From: Heracleum sosnowskyi
Taxonomy: Eukaryota > Streptophyta > Magnoliopsida > Apiales > Apiaceae
DNA: 64,000 nucleotides
Assembly (NCBI GenBank): GCA_030848705.1
Contig: CM061243.1
Coordinates: forward strand, 10,255,044 to 10,319,043
Reading direction: 5' to 3'
A program made the position numbers and the translations under genes. The notes under the pieces are model-generated. The model was not told the origin of the DNA. It worked only from the letters and a program-made list of their open reading frames with translations, and made no database searches. Positions 1-11,487 of this stretch are shown here, one piece after another (the stretch's first letter is position 1; each line of letters opens with the position of its first letter).

Positions 1-911
1 GGTACGCCCTTTAGGCCGTCCACCCCTTGAGGGCGCGTCCTCTTGATTTGAAGTTGCAACTTGATAATGAAGGATGGTTCCCTTGGCTTGGTATTGGCAA
101 AATATTGAAGAATTCCCTCCTAGGATGTGCCCTATGAGGGGGATGTCCGTGGCTGAAGGCCTCCTCCTGTATTCAATGGGCGCGCCCTCATTGAGGATGG
201 GGTTAATCTTGGTGTGTGCTTTGGGAGCTCTGTTCCTGTACTCAATGGGCGCGTCCTCATTGGGGAACTTTGGAGTAATCCTGCACTTTGCACCCAAACA
301 CTTGGGATCACTTGTCCTGCTATCTGGTGGGTGCTTCTCATTCGGGGGACAAGGATGAGTCTAACATTTAAGGTAAGTCATGGCTATACCTGTATCTATG
401 AATTAAGGAAATAGTTGGTAATGGATAGGACTAGTCCTCGACGGGGGAAGTTTCCTTATCCATGAAGTCCTGACGTCATAGATAAGCCTTGGGCCTTTGT
501 GACTAGGCCTTATCGTTGGACATTCCTAAAGTGAGCTAAAACTCTAAGTAAGGAAACAGATGGAAGTCCTACGTTCAAGTAAGGAAAGATATGGAAGTCC
601 TACGTCTAAGTAAGGAAGGCGGTGGAAGATTTTGACTGGACCTTGAAGATCAGAGACCAAGCCCATGGAGGAAACTTCCTCCCCAAGAACTACGTTGGCT
701 TGATCCCCTATATAAAGGGGTACGTAGGCACATTGTAAGGGGTTGGAAGCGAGAGCTCTGAGGCAGCCACCACTAACCCTAAGCAATCTCAGCCACCAAT
801 TACACACAACCACCATACTCCGGCAAATTTACCACCCAAGAACCACCGTTGTAGATCTTGATTCCGGCGACGAACCTCAAACTTTGTTAATACCAAATTC
901 CTCCGTTAACA
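1..911 (+). repeat. 5' LTR, 3' portion only
   Basis: Matches 5319-6229 with a fixed offset of 5318 until position 911. At that point the two copies diverge: interior sequence follows here and flanking genomic DNA follows the other copy. The first 553 bp of the LTR lie left of the window. Confidence 0.93.
707..718 (+). promoter_or_regulatory. TATA box in 5' LTR
   Basis: CTATATAAAGG lies about 200 bp before the LTR end, in the usual place for an LTR Pol II promoter. The same motif is at 6025-6036 in the 3' LTR. Transcription would start about 30 bp downstream, just before the run beginning ggttggaagcgagagc. Confidence 0.6.
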
Positions 912-932
912 AATTGGCGCTAGAAGGAGGGG
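912..932 (+). other. Primer binding site of the LTR element
   Basis: The sequence starting two bases after the LTR end (TTGGCGCTAGAAGGAGGGG) has the position and TGGCGC core expected of a tRNA-primed minus-strand start in plant Ty3/gypsy-related elements. The exact tRNA was not identified. Confidence 0.6.
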
Positions 933-965
933 TGCTGATTCAGATCATTATCTTTGGAGGAAAAG

Positions 966-1253
966 ATGTCATACAATCACAACGGAAGTTCTTATGATGG
1001 TGGTGATTATGACTCAGATGGTAGTGAAGGAGATGAACATGTCCATCATGAGGGGTAGGAGTGTGCCCTTCATGAGAAGACTCTAGAAAAGCAGGACAAC
1101 CCTCAAGGGAGAGATGGACAACGTGGTGGTAGGTTTCTAACCGACACTCTAATGAGGTTGGAATATGTTGACGACGGAGTACCGATCGTTGAACTCCCCG
1201 ATGATGAGTCTGATGGTCAAGAACGGCCCAGGGATGGTCGAAGGGCCGAGTAA
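966..1253 (+). pseudogene. Gag-like N-terminal remnant, acidic
   Basis: An ATG about 55 bp after the LTR opens a Gly/Ser/Asp-rich frame (begins MSYNHNGSSYDGG). A TAG at 1056-1058 closes it after 30 residues. The same frame then stays open for another 64 codons, encoding an acidic stretch containing YVDDGVPIVELPDDESD, up to a TAA at 1251-1253. Position and composition suggest the start of a former gag gene. No domain is recognisable, so the assignment rests on location only. Confidence 0.45.
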
Positions 1254-1380
1254 GACCTGAATGACCAAGAGCGAAGCTTTGCAAGGTTGAAGGAGTGACT
1301 TGGCATACTACTCAACAACGATGATTTGTGAATGTTTCTATCGAGAATAGCAAAGTGAGGCCTCTAGAGGAGAGCGGCCC

Positions 1381-1647
1381 CGTGATCCACAGAGAGAGCC
1401 CCCTGTTAACAGGTCGTGGCCCCATGAACATGAGCGAGCCCGTCCTCGTGATAACTCAAGGAGCAATTTGGAAGAGCGGCACCGTGAATCATAGAGAGCG
1501 CCCCCTGAGTACAGGTCGAGGCCCCATGAACACGAGCGAGCCCCCTCGCGTGATAATTCAACTAGACGTCGTGATCAAGACTCAAGTTATAGGAGAGATC
1601 ATCAAAGGAGGGATAATCGACAGTTCATGAGGCGTGATGCCCGCTAG
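1381..1647 (+). pseudogene. Arg-rich gag-like remnant with internal duplication
   Basis: One frame runs through a very basic protein with repeated RDPQREPP and SRPHEHERAP motifs and ends at TAG 1645-1647; a TAG at 1492-1494 interrupts it. The module occurs twice here. It recurs in decayed form at about 2112-2340 (same motif, broken by TGA 2176-2178) and again near 2405-2465. The original product was probably a nucleic-acid-binding gag segment built from a repeated unit of about 70-110 bp. Other frames in this interval are open but lack the repeat logic. Confidence 0.45.
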
Positions 1648-2111
1648 TACCATCTGGGCGCGCCCTCGGGGGGTAGGCCGCTTGTCATTACTTTGGTCTC
1701 ATCTGAGAGCGCAAGCGAGGGGGGACAGATGACACGTCTTCAAGATCCTGACCCCTTCAGGCGCAAGGAAATCCCCACCTATTGATCAACCTCCACCTAT
1801 TGAGGACGTGACTTCAAGGTAAAACCGATCTAGTTTTGTTGTGTTCATTGTTATTTGTTCCTTGAATTATTGCAGGAAGAAGATTGTGAAGGAAAATCCC
1901 CAAGAACCCTTAGGGCGCGCCTTAAGGGTGGGGATGGTCAGAAGATTTCCAACAACTCGCGAAAATTCGACGATTGTTCAAGACCACACCTCCAAGACGC
2001 GTCCTCCAGGGCGCGCCCTCCGAAGATGCTTTGATGATCAGACAAATTCCAACAAGTACATGAAGACTTGGTTGAGTCAGGCCACAACCTGGTCTTTCAA
2101 GATAATATGGA

Positions 2112-2465
2112 GGTGAGGCCCCATGATCCAAAGAGAGTGCCCCCTGATTATAGATCGAGGCCCCATGGACATGAGTGAGCCCCTCCGCACGACAATTCGA
2201 TGGATCGTCGAGATCAAGATTGGTGGTATATGAATGACTACCAAGGAAGGCATGATAAGAAGCTTATGTGGAATGATCAGCGTCAGAGCATACAGGACGC
2301 GTCCTCAAAGGAAAAGGACAACATTATGTTCAGGTGGACTCCAATGTTTACGAGAATAATTTATTATTTGAATTTCAAAAGAAAGGATGTCATTGGGGTA
2401 GAGTGAGCCCCGTGGTTTACAGTGAGTGCCCTGTTATAGGTCGAGCCCCATGGACATGAGGGAGC
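2112..2465 (+). pseudogene. Further decayed copies of the Arg-rich gag module
   Basis: The phrase encoding PHDPKRVPPDYRSRPHGHE, then a stop at 2176-2178, then a DRRDQDWWYMNDYQGRHD stretch, repeats the module seen at 1381-1647. A shorter fourth copy (gtgagccccgtgg to gagggagccc) lies near 2404-2468. No intact frame survives. Confidence 0.4.
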
Positions 2466-2469
2466 CCTT

Positions 2470-4750
2470 TTAATGGAGTACAGTCAAAATATTGACAAAG
2501 TATACAAGTAGAGGAATTGACGAGAGATGGCGTTGCACATGTATAAGGACGCGCCCTTTTAATTAAAAAATGGCAGCGAATTGTCAGATGGACAAGCCTG
2601 GAACATCAAAAAGTATATGAGGTAAAACATGGATGGTGGTACTACTTGCATGATGATGCGGGTCAACATATTTAAAAGGAAAAAAGAAGACAGGCAAATA
2701 CACGGGTGAGATAGAATGGCATGGATTAATGCATTAATGATTTTTATCAAGGCAAATGAATTACTCATGGATATACAAATAAAAGTATGAAGAAGATGAT
2801 ATGGGACCCGCTGAATTAATGAATTCATTGATGAGCCAAGACAAAAATATGATGTATACGTGTTTATAAAAGCATCAGGAGTGGTATGTGTGGTAATGGT
2901 TATGCTGGTGGCCCACATGCAAGTAAATGTTGGAAAGTAAATAAATATTCATGTTTATTTAAAACATGAGTAGAGAAGTAATAATTGCGTGGGGCATGTT
3001 GGAGGTTACAAGCAATCAATTATAAAAGAAGTCTGTCCATTTTATGTGAATGGAGAAGGACTTGGAGCATTTTATGTGACTAAATAAAGGTGCAAAAACT
3101 TAGTAAGGGCGCGTCCACTGCATTTTTTGGCGATCGAGTTAAGAGAAATATGAAGTATTGGATGCGTGTGAAGAAACCCAGCAATAGAGAAATGATAAAA
3201 GAACATAAATATACAATTGATTCAGCTCAGATATCCGGGTAAGGGTGCGTCAACAAAAAAAAAGGGGCGAGAGATGTCTATAGATATATGAACTAAGGTG
3301 CAGAGGGTTTTCATGCGAGTCGGTAGGAAAATGCTATAAAGAAATAAAAGAATCAAGGCTTGTACAAGGACAGGAAAACATCAAAGCGATTTAAAAATGA
3401 CAAGGACGCGCCCTATCACAATGATGCTCACCAGATTTCGGAGGGGTGTGAAAGTGAAAGGAGCTGTGCGTAAATACAAGCAAACTGATGCGGTAAAGGC
3501 GCGCCCAGTTGTTAAATAGTGAGAAGAATTAATTCCAAAGAAGGGTGCATCCACGTAATGGGTTAATGGCGTTTGATCAGATGGATATGGAAGCGGGTTG
3601 TTAAAAAAAAGGTTAATGTGAACAAGTCAAGAAAAGTACAAGCATGTGATGTGGGAAATCAATTCAACAAAATGCAAAAACGTGAATAAGGTTCAAAGTT
3701 GACATGCTTGCAGGAAAGAAGATATCAGCCTACATAAAAGAACGTGAGGTGCTTCTGGTTTTCAATATGCATACATAAAAGAAGCATGCTAAGGTGGGAT
3801 GAAAAATTTAATAACGTTACAAGAACGCGCCCTTCTTGAAGATTCAAAGACACGCCCTAATTGAAAATGAAAAGGAGTTGAAAATTAGAGCCTAGCTATA
3901 TGCTTGTACGTAGTAACGAGTTCGTGTGATATAGAAAATGAAGTTTAAAATGGCGAAGAGCCGAAGACAAGCTAGTGGGGCCTGCATGGTAAAATGTTAT
4001 TGGCACATCAACTATAATGCACATGTGGTAAGGAGCATGTATATAATAGAAGCCAGGAGCTAAAGCATTAGTGGTTTGAAAGAGGTTAATGTGGCACCAG
4101 GAGCTAAAGCATGCATGAAAGAAAATGAAGTTGACTTTTAACTGGTAAAGCCGCATGTGCATGAGGAAAACGAAGAAACAATAAAAGAAGGCGTATGAAG
4201 TCTAGCAAGGGCGCGCCTTGTGTTGATGAGCTGAGTACTAGTACCCATAGAAGAAAAAATGGTAAAGGAAGTAAAAAAGCGCGCCTCTTAATAAAAGTAG
4301 TATTGTGAAGATAAAGAGGAACACACGTCTTCTTAAATTTACAGAGAAAGCTTTGATCATATTTGTCTAGAACACATTCACATTAGCTGCATAAAAGAAG
4401 ATAACATGATAGCTTTTTTAAAGTGAGACCGCACAACATGGTTAAAAGATTTATCACAAGACATGCTCTGCAGGCAGTGAAAACATCTGTACATGATATC
4501 TTTTGTTTCTTACACCGAGTTAGCTCATGTAAGCTTAGAGGTGTCATGTGCAAGTGTTATTTCTAAACAATAGAATTCTCGAAGATGACTAAAGAATCGA
4601 AGGACGCGCCCTTTTAACGGACGCGCCCCCTTTAAAACATCAAAGAAGGAAGAAGCTCGAGGACATTAATTCTAGAAGAAGAAAAGGTTAAGAAGAAATT
4701 TTGGCACTTTGAAGATTGAAAATTCCATGCTTCATCTCTGATTTTACATG
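2470..4750. other. Non-coding interior of the LTR element
   Basis: No credible coding frame. The interval is AT-rich and studded with short GC-rich islands of the form GRRCGCGYCCT (for example near 2549, 3107, 3408, 3498, 3826, 4209, 4601 and 4620), which also occur in the LTRs. No retroviral domain was seen on either strand. Confidence 0.6.
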
Positions 4751-4765
4751 GAATTGGGGGGTAGT
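4751..4765 (+). other. Polypurine tract
   Basis: GAATTGGGGGGTAGT sits immediately before the LTR start TGTTATAG. It is the expected plus-strand priming site of this element. Confidence 0.65.
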
Positions 4766-6229
4766 TGTTATAGCCAAAATTCGGTATCGGGTTTTTAAGG
4801 AAGATTCGGGTCAAGTAATAATCAATTGGGGATATCCAAGGTGCAATTAGGGATTGAACTAGTACAATGGAAGTTCAGGGCTTGTCCTCATAAGGGTGAG
4901 GGCGCGCCCTCCGACCGTCCAACCCTTGAGGACGCGTCCTCTTGGTATGGATTGACAACTTGACATAATAACAGCTAGATTGACATGGGATTAACATATG
5001 GAAGACTTAGGGCTTGCCCTCATAGGGGTAAGGGCGTGCTCCTTTAGGTCGTCCACCCCTTGAGGGCGCGCCCTCATGGTAATGACAGCTTGATGGATGG
5101 TTTGACAAAGGATAACAACTATATTTACATGGCATGACATGAGGAAGATTCAGGACTTGTCCTCTTAGGGGAGAGGGTGTGCCCCTTTGGCCATCTAACC
5201 CCTAAGGGCGCGTCCTCTCGGTGTGAACTGACAACTCTACATGAATGAAAGTCTTGACGGAGAATAATAACGTCATTTGACATAAGGAAGACTTAGGGCT
5301 TGTCCTCATGGGGATGAGGGTACGCCCTTTAGGCCGTCCACCCCTTGAGGGCGCGTCCTCTTGATTTGAAGTTGCAACTTGATAATGAAGGATGGTTCCC
5401 TTGGCTTGGTATTGGCAAAATATTGAAGAATTCCCTCCTAGGATGTGCCCTATGAGGGGGATGTCCGTGGCTGAAGGCCTCCTCCTGTATTCAATGGGCG
5501 CGCCCTCATTGAGGATGGGGTTAATCTTGGTGTGTGCTTTGGGAGCTCTGTTCCTGTACTCAATGGGCGCGTCCTCATTGGGGAACTTTGGAGTAATCCT
5601 GCACTTTGCACCCAAACACTTGGGATCACTTGTCCTGCTATCTGGTGGGTGCTTCTCATTCGGGGGACAAGGATGAGTCTAACATTTAAGGTAAGTCATG
5701 GCTATACCTGTATCTATGAATTAAGGAAATAGTTGGTAATGGATAGGACTAGTCCTCGACGGGGGAAGTTTCCTTATCCATGAAGTCCTGACGTCATAGA
5801 TAAGCCTTGGGCCTTTGTGACTAGGCCTTATCGTTGGACATTCCTAAAGTGAGCTAAAACTCTAAGTAAGGAAACAGATGGAAGTCCTACGTTCAAGTAA
5901 GGAAAGATATGGAAGTCCTACGTCTAAGTAAGGAAGGCGGTGGAAGATTTTGACTGGACCTTGAAGATCAGAGACCAAGCCCATGGAGGAAACTTCCTCC
6001 CCAAGAACTACGTTGGCTTGATCCCCTATATAAAGGGGTACGTAGGCACATTGTAAGGGGTTGGAAGCGAGAGCTCTGAGGCAGCCACCACTAACCCTAA
6101 GCAATCTCAGCCACCAATTACACACAACCACCATACTCCGGCAAATTTACCACCCAAGAACCACCGTTGTAGATCTTGATTCCGGCGACGAACCTCAAAC
6201 TTTGTTAATACCAAATTCCTCCGTTAACA
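4766..6229 (+). repeat. 3' LTR, complete (1464 bp)
   Basis: Begins TGTTATAGCC and ends CGTTAACA, giving a short TGTTA/TAACA terminal inversion. The last 911 bp match the left LTR. The first half carries four tandem units (see 4869-5390). A TATA box lies near 6027. Confidence 0.88.
4869..5390 (+). repeat. Tandem units of 131-143 bp inside the LTR
   Basis: Four units start at 4869, 5000, 5143 and 5286, each opening GGAAG(A/T)TTCAGG or a close variant. Each contains a core of the type GTCCACCCCTTGAGGGCGCG followed by an AT-richer stretch. This is a GC-island tandem array within the U3-like part of the LTR. Confidence 0.75.
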
Positions 6230-6897
6230 GGCAGTACTTTGCTACTTTAGCAAGCTACTTGAGTGATTAAAACACTGAGATATTCAGTCATTTCAAACGG
6301 AGAACCTATGGCCTCCCAGTCATACGGCCACATGTTGAAGACGATTGTCGGGCCTCCCAGTCATATGGCCACATGTTTTTAGTTTTTTTTGTTGGTAATG
6401 ATTAATTATTAAATTTGAATCTCTTACCGAAAAAAAGATATATATTATATTGTTAATAAGTTTATATGACAAAATTTATTTTGTTCTGATTTTTTCATCA
6501 AAATGCATCGGCTTGGGAAAAATTTCATACTGTGATCTTTTATTATTTCTTTCTCAGATCCTAAACCTTTGCTTTATTATTTAATTGCAGGATTCAAAAT
6601 CAAGCTTTACGGATTTCAGGGCTATGCCAGATGTTTAAGCAATTTAGAATACCGATTGTGTTGATGTTAATTTGAACATCAAGTGTGCATACTAGGTACA
6701 ACTTTGTTTCCAGCTAACACATTTTTATATATGTATATTAATAGTTGTTTTTAATAGTTCAAATTTAACTTATATTTTCAAATTGTTGTCCAGCATACTT
6801 TTGCATTGAGCACGGATGTGTTATTCAGGAAATATGGTATATTAAATTTGATCTTTTATATTTATATTAAATTTAATTTTTGAAATTTATTGTACTA
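6230..6897. other. Flanking DNA without a recognised gene
   Basis: Mostly AT-rich. A 41-bp unit (gcctcccagtcata...) is present twice, at 6311 and 6352. No frame longer than a few tens of codons looks coding. Confidence 0.5.
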
Positions 6898-7235
6898 AGA
6901 TTTGCACAATCTAAAATATAGAATTTGATTTTTAATTTTTTATGACGATCTACTAACCAGAAGATAGTTAGTTAGGCCATAGTTGTACTAAAATCTATAG
7001 ATAGTTGTTATAATTTATTAATCCAAAATGTTATTGGTGATGCTTTTTGAATAATTTAAATATCTTTTTAAGATTTGCACAATCTGAAATATAGCATTCA
7101 ATTTTAATTTTTTATGACGATCAACTAACCGAAGATAGTTAGTTAAGCCATAGTTGTACTAAGATCTATAGATAGTTGTTATAATTTATTAATCCAAAAT
7201 GTTATTGGTGATATTTTTTAAATAGTTTAAATATC
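6898..7235 (+). repeat. 173-bp direct duplication
   Basis: Units at 6898-7070 and from 7071 onward share the start AGATTTGCACAATCT, the middle GAAGATAGTTAGTTA and the end CCAAAATGTTATTGGTGAT. They differ at scattered bases, so the duplication is not recent. It is followed by an (AAAT)n/(TA)n run to 7357. Confidence 0.8.
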
Positions 7236-7304
7236 TTTTTACATAATTGTCGAAAATATTTAGATCAGGATAAAATATCTAAGATTAAATTAATTTTTAA
7301 AAAT

Positions 7305-7314
7305 AAATAAATAA

Positions 7315-7357
<43 letters not shown>
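7305..7357. repeat. AT microsatellite
   Basis: A short AAAT series followed by uninterrupted (AT)n up to the start of the Helitron at 7358. Confidence 0.9.
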
Positions 7358-7360
<3 letters not shown>

Positions 7361-8508
7361 ATACTATATTATTAAAGCCGAAACATTGAAAGTTTTGGTT
7401 TTCGGTTAACGGTCGATTTTTGGTTTTCGGTACTTTTTCTAATTAATAAATTAATAATATAATCAAAATTCGGGAAAGTTTTATTCTACATTAATATTTC
7501 ACTATATTTTACTACATAAAAATCAAATAATATTGAAACCTAATCAAAAAAATGAAAATATGGGATCTAATTGTTTAAATTTAGGATACACTGCTACAAA
7601 TATACTTCTTTCTTTTTAGGATAACGAAAGCTACTACAAATCAAATCTTTAATGGAATTGTATTATTGTCAAGTTACCAAAATAGTAACTAGATGATTGA
7701 CTTTTATAATTAAAATATTTTTTTTCTAACAAAATCTACTCCTTTTCCAAAAATATTATTATAATTATCTTTAAATTAAAACATATTACCTTTTATATTT
7801 GTTATTACTAAAATCTATTTTTTCCAAAAATATGAGGTGCAATTCTTACTTATTTATTTTAAAACCTATTTTAATACTCTATTTAATATATTACCTTTAA
7901 ATTAAAATATATTACCTTTTATATTTGTTATCATTAAAATCTCTATTTTCCAAAAATATCAAGTGCAACTTATATATTTTAAAATCTATTTTAATACTTT
8001 TAATTATTTAAAAAAACTTACCTATTTTAACAAGTGAACGTATTTTTTTAACAAATAAAATTAATATAATTAAAACACATCTAAAATTATTACGTGCAGT
8101 TACTTTTTTTTAATTAAAACATGTTAACTTTTCTATTTGTCCTTATTAAAAAAACTTACTTATTTTAACATGTCAACATATTTTTTTAATAAATACAATT
8201 AATATAATTAAAACACTTCTAAAAATATCACGGTCAATTACTTTTTTTAATTAAAACATGTTAGATTTTCTGTCTGTCCTTATTATTAATATTATTTTAT
8301 TATAAAATAATATTAATAGTACCTCATTTATCTTCCTCGGCCTCATTTGTATTTTTTTTATATTTTTTTATGTTCCAATGCATATTTAAGTTTATCATTT
8401 TATAATTTATCATATTAATTTTTACTTTTATTTTAATATTTTCCGTTCACATTAAATTTTTTAGTTTATTATTTTTAAGGCCCGTGCCTTGCACGGGTTA
8501 TATGCTAG
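7358..8508 (+). mobile_element. Non-autonomous Helitron, type A
   Basis: Starts TCTATACTATATTATTAAAG and ends with a stem-loop CCCGTGCCTTGCACGGG followed, after a short AT spacer, by CTAG. It is flanked by A on the left and T on the right with no target duplication. These are the hallmarks of plant Helitrons. No Rep or helicase frame exists in its 1151 bp, so it depends on a helper. Related type A 3' ends in this window are at 13396, 17842 and 41678. Confidence 0.85.
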
Positions 8509-9364
8509 TATATATATATATATATAAAAGGAGGATACGCGGGAGGTTAGGTGGCGTCACTAAGATCGTCTCAATCTATTTTTCTAATTTTTTAGAATTT
8601 TAGAATTTTAAATACTGATAAATAAAAAACTATCCTTTAACATATTAGAAGTATAATAGATGTTCGAATTTATCGAGGAGAAGAGTTTGAATTTATAGCG
8701 AAGACATATAATTAAAAGTTCTATTTGAAAGTAGAATAGGTGTTTGAATTTGTAGAGGGGAAGAGTTCAAATATATAAAAAAAATATCCTTTAACATATT
8801 AGAAGTAGAATAGATGTTCAAATTTATCAAGGAGAAGACTTCGAATTTATAGCGAAGACATATACTGTAATTAAAAATTCTATTTGAAGTAGAATATATG
8901 TTTGAATTTGTAGAGGGGAAAAGTTCAAATATAAAAGAAGTACTTGCAAAGTTCTATTTGAAGTAGAATATGTGTTTCGATTTATAGAGGAGAAAAGTTC
9001 GGATATAAAAGAAGTACTTGCAATTAAAAGTTCTATTGGAAGTAAAATAAGCGTTTGTAATACATAACTAAAAGTTCTATTTGAAGTAGAATATGTAAAG
9101 TTATATAAGTGTTTTTTCAACTTATATAAGTGTTTTTTCAACGAAAGAGTGTCTCATTAGAAATGAGTATGGTAACATAAAAATTAATATATAAGACAAA
9201 GTATATATTCAATATATTAAATTTGAGATTTTGATATTAAAAAGGAAAGCGTGTTTCACGGGAGGACGGCTTATTAGCGAGTACCGAGTAATTTTCATAA
9301 TTTATTTGATAGAGTTTTTTAAAAAAATTATTACGCCGCCGCGAAGCGCGGCTTTTTCAACTAG
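8509..9364 (+). mobile_element. Non-autonomous Helitron, type B
   Basis: Begins in a (TA)n run directly after the previous Helitron; the first recognisable family sequence is AAAGGAGGATACGCGGGAGG. It ends with stem-loop CCGCGAAGCGCGG, then CTTTTTCAACTAG, followed by T. The interior repeats blocks of the type AAGTTCTATTTGAAGTAGAATA. No coding capacity. The 5' terminus cannot be placed exactly because of the microsatellite. Confidence 0.78.
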
Positions 9365-10474
9365 TTTAATACTAAAAATAAAAATTAGTCAATAAACTAA
9401 CCTAGTGTAGATGTATAATATACCCTTGTAAAAAATGCTAATATATTGTGAACTGGATCAAACACTTCACTCGTGTCGGTACATGGCGTTGTCGCCGTTG
9501 CCAGAAGATATAATTCGAACGAAAAATCTGATTCGATTACCGGTAAAATCTCGTACACGTTTTCTCTCCGTCTCTAAGTCTTGGAAATCTCTATCTTCGT
9601 CCGATCCTAAATTCATTAAAAATCATCTTGATTTCACCACTAAAAACCCTAACGACGATAATCCCGTGATTTACAAAATTTTCGACTAATTCGATAATTG
9701 TTACCCTGATCGGGCAAGATAGGCGAATACTGTTACTTATCTCTTCTCGGTAGATTGTTCGATCCTGCTCTTTGCTCTAGTCATGCATTATATGCACATA
9801 GTAAGATAAGAATGTTTGGTTTGATTAATGGTTTGTTCTGTATTTTTCTTCTGAATTTAAATCATTTTATACTATGGAATCCTACTATTAGACAAGTCAA
9901 GAAAATTTCACGACCTACACCACTTTTCGGAAATTGTCGTTTTGACTTTTTCTAATTTTGATGGGATGCATTAGAAAACAATTTTCAAGTGGTTCTCTAT
10001 TATGTAGAAACAGAATTTGTACCCCCAAACAGTTAAAATGTTTAGTTATATCCCGTATGTTTACTCGTGTAACTCCGATTCTTCGAGGTTTTCACCTAAT
10101 ACTATTAAATTATATTAAATTACCGATGAGGCCTTCATCAAAGGTGTCGTCTGTGATTGTAAATGAAGTGCCATACTAAAAGGATGATTCTTGGGAGGGG
10201 AAATTACATATGTTTAAGTCTGAGGCTAGGAGTAAAGAGTTGATAGTGTTGCTTGAACTTGATGTTGCCTGTCAAAATGAATTATGTGTTGTTAATTGAA
10301 AGGAGTGCATATTTGTGCTGGTGTATACGTCTCGGTCTTCAGAATTTTTGGTGCATGTTTATAGTTTTTACGAGAGATGTGGTATTTGGAGCGAAATGTT
10401 GGATGTCGGACCAATACCTGGTTATATTCGTACGTTGTCGGGTTGTTTCAAGAATCGTGAAATTGTCTTTTATG

Positions 10475-10653
10475 TGATAAAATATAGGGAGAAGAGAGAA
10501 AAATAATATATTATTATAATAGACGTGTTATCGATTACAATAGAGAGGAGGCTTATATAGCCAATAATCAAACAATAACAAAAGAAATTGTCCTAACAAA
10601 GGAAACTATTACAATAACGGAACTATCCAATAATAATATTATATATGTTAACA
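10475..10653 (-). repeat. TRIM 3' LTR (minus orientation)
   Basis: On the + strand it runs TGATAAAATATAGGG to ATATATGTTAACA. It differs from the other LTR by scattered substitutions and small indels, so the insertion is of moderate age. Confidence 0.88.
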
Positions 10654-10814
10654 TCCCCCCTCAAACTCACGATGGTAAATCGGGAGTTTGTCAACAAGAA
10701 ACTGAGCCACAATTTTTTAAACGAATCCAAAGCCATGACCGCAAAAAAAGCGAATCCAAAACTGAAACCACAAAAAAAAAAACTAATCCAAAGCATCCTT
10801 GTCATCCAATAGCA

Positions 10815-11157
10815 AATTCTTAATGATACTTGGTTGTATTCACCAATTTTCGCAATAATAGCTTGGTTTACAGCGGGATTAACCGCATTTTATATGTTTC
10901 GAATCTATTTACTTACTCTTTGTGGTATTCCGCCTCTTGCTTGTTTTTGGTCCAAAGATGAAATTCTTAATGATACTTGGTTGTATTCACCAATTTTCGC
11001 AATAATAGCTTGGTTTACAGCGGGATTAACCGCATTTTATATGTTTCGAATCTATTTACTTACTTTTGAAGGACATTTAAACGTTCATTTTCAAAATTAT
11101 AGTGGTAAAAAGAATACTCCCTTCTATTCAATATCTCTATGGGGTAAAGAAGATTAA
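10815..11157 (+). pseudogene. ndhF: Plastid ndhF fragment with internal duplication
   Basis: The open frame 10834-11157 encodes WLYSPIFAIIAWFTAGLTAF and YMFRIYLLTFEGHLNVHFQN, which I recognise as the middle of plastid NAD(P)H dehydrogenase subunit 5, a membrane subunit of the thylakoid NDH complex. A stretch beginning AATTCTTAATGATACTTGG occurs at 10815 and again at 10962. The join reads ...IYLLTLCGIPPLACFWSKDE, so the first copy jumps back to an upstream ndhF position and repeats it. The piece lies inside the TRIM interior in sense on the + strand, opposite to the element. It is only a fragment with no start and cannot encode a functional subunit. It is most simply a nuclear plastid insertion captured by, or inserted into, the retrotransposon. 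Confidence 0.88.
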
Positions 11158-11487
11158 AAAAGAATTAACAAAAATTTTCGTTTATTAACGTTATTAACAA
11201 TGAAAAAATTATAAACTGCAATCCAAGTGTATCCGACCGCAAAACCAAAGTAAACAAAAAAATCCAACCGACAATAAAAGAAACATCCGTGTCATCAAAT
11301 AACCAAACGAACCAACTTCAAAATTCAAAAGAATCAACAACCAATGAACATGCAAGTGAAACCCATGTAAACATCAACCATAAGAGACAATACCAAAACC
11401 GAACCAAAAACCGAATCCAAAATCCACAAATTGTATTCAAATCTAATATCAAACCCAATAACTGATTCAAACTAAGCTCTGATACCA

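Larger units (their letters stand above)
1..6229 (+). mobile_element. Non-autonomous LTR retrotransposon (LARD-like), 5' end outside window
   Basis: Bases 1-911 recur, apparently without change, at 5319-6229. The right copy extends back to 4766, giving an LTR of 1464 bp that opens TGTTA and closes TAACA. A primer-binding-like sequence follows the left LTR and a G-rich polypurine tract precedes the right one, so the element reads on the + strand. The roughly 3.85-kb interior has no reverse transcriptase, integrase or protease frame, only fragments of a charged gag-like protein. That fits a LARD-type derivative mobilised in trans, probably by a Ty3/gypsy partner. Near-identical LTRs imply recent insertion. 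The TSD cannot be checked because the left end is off-window; the sequence after the right LTR is ggcag. Confidence 0.88.

Noticed and set aside
940..1284. 114-codon minus-strand frame after the 5' LTR
   Set aside because: Opposite the gag-like remnant; His-rich low-complexity shadow.
5202..5615. 137-codon minus-strand frame in the 3' LTR
   Set aside because: Lies within the LTR across tandem repeats; the translation repeats NEDAPIEYR-like phrases derived from the GC islands and has no family signature.
11475..11487. Primer site of a separate large copia element
   Set aside because: The TGGTATCAGAGC complement abuts the 182-bp LTR and the target duplication fits the 1.2-kb TRIM exactly, so no larger element is needed.
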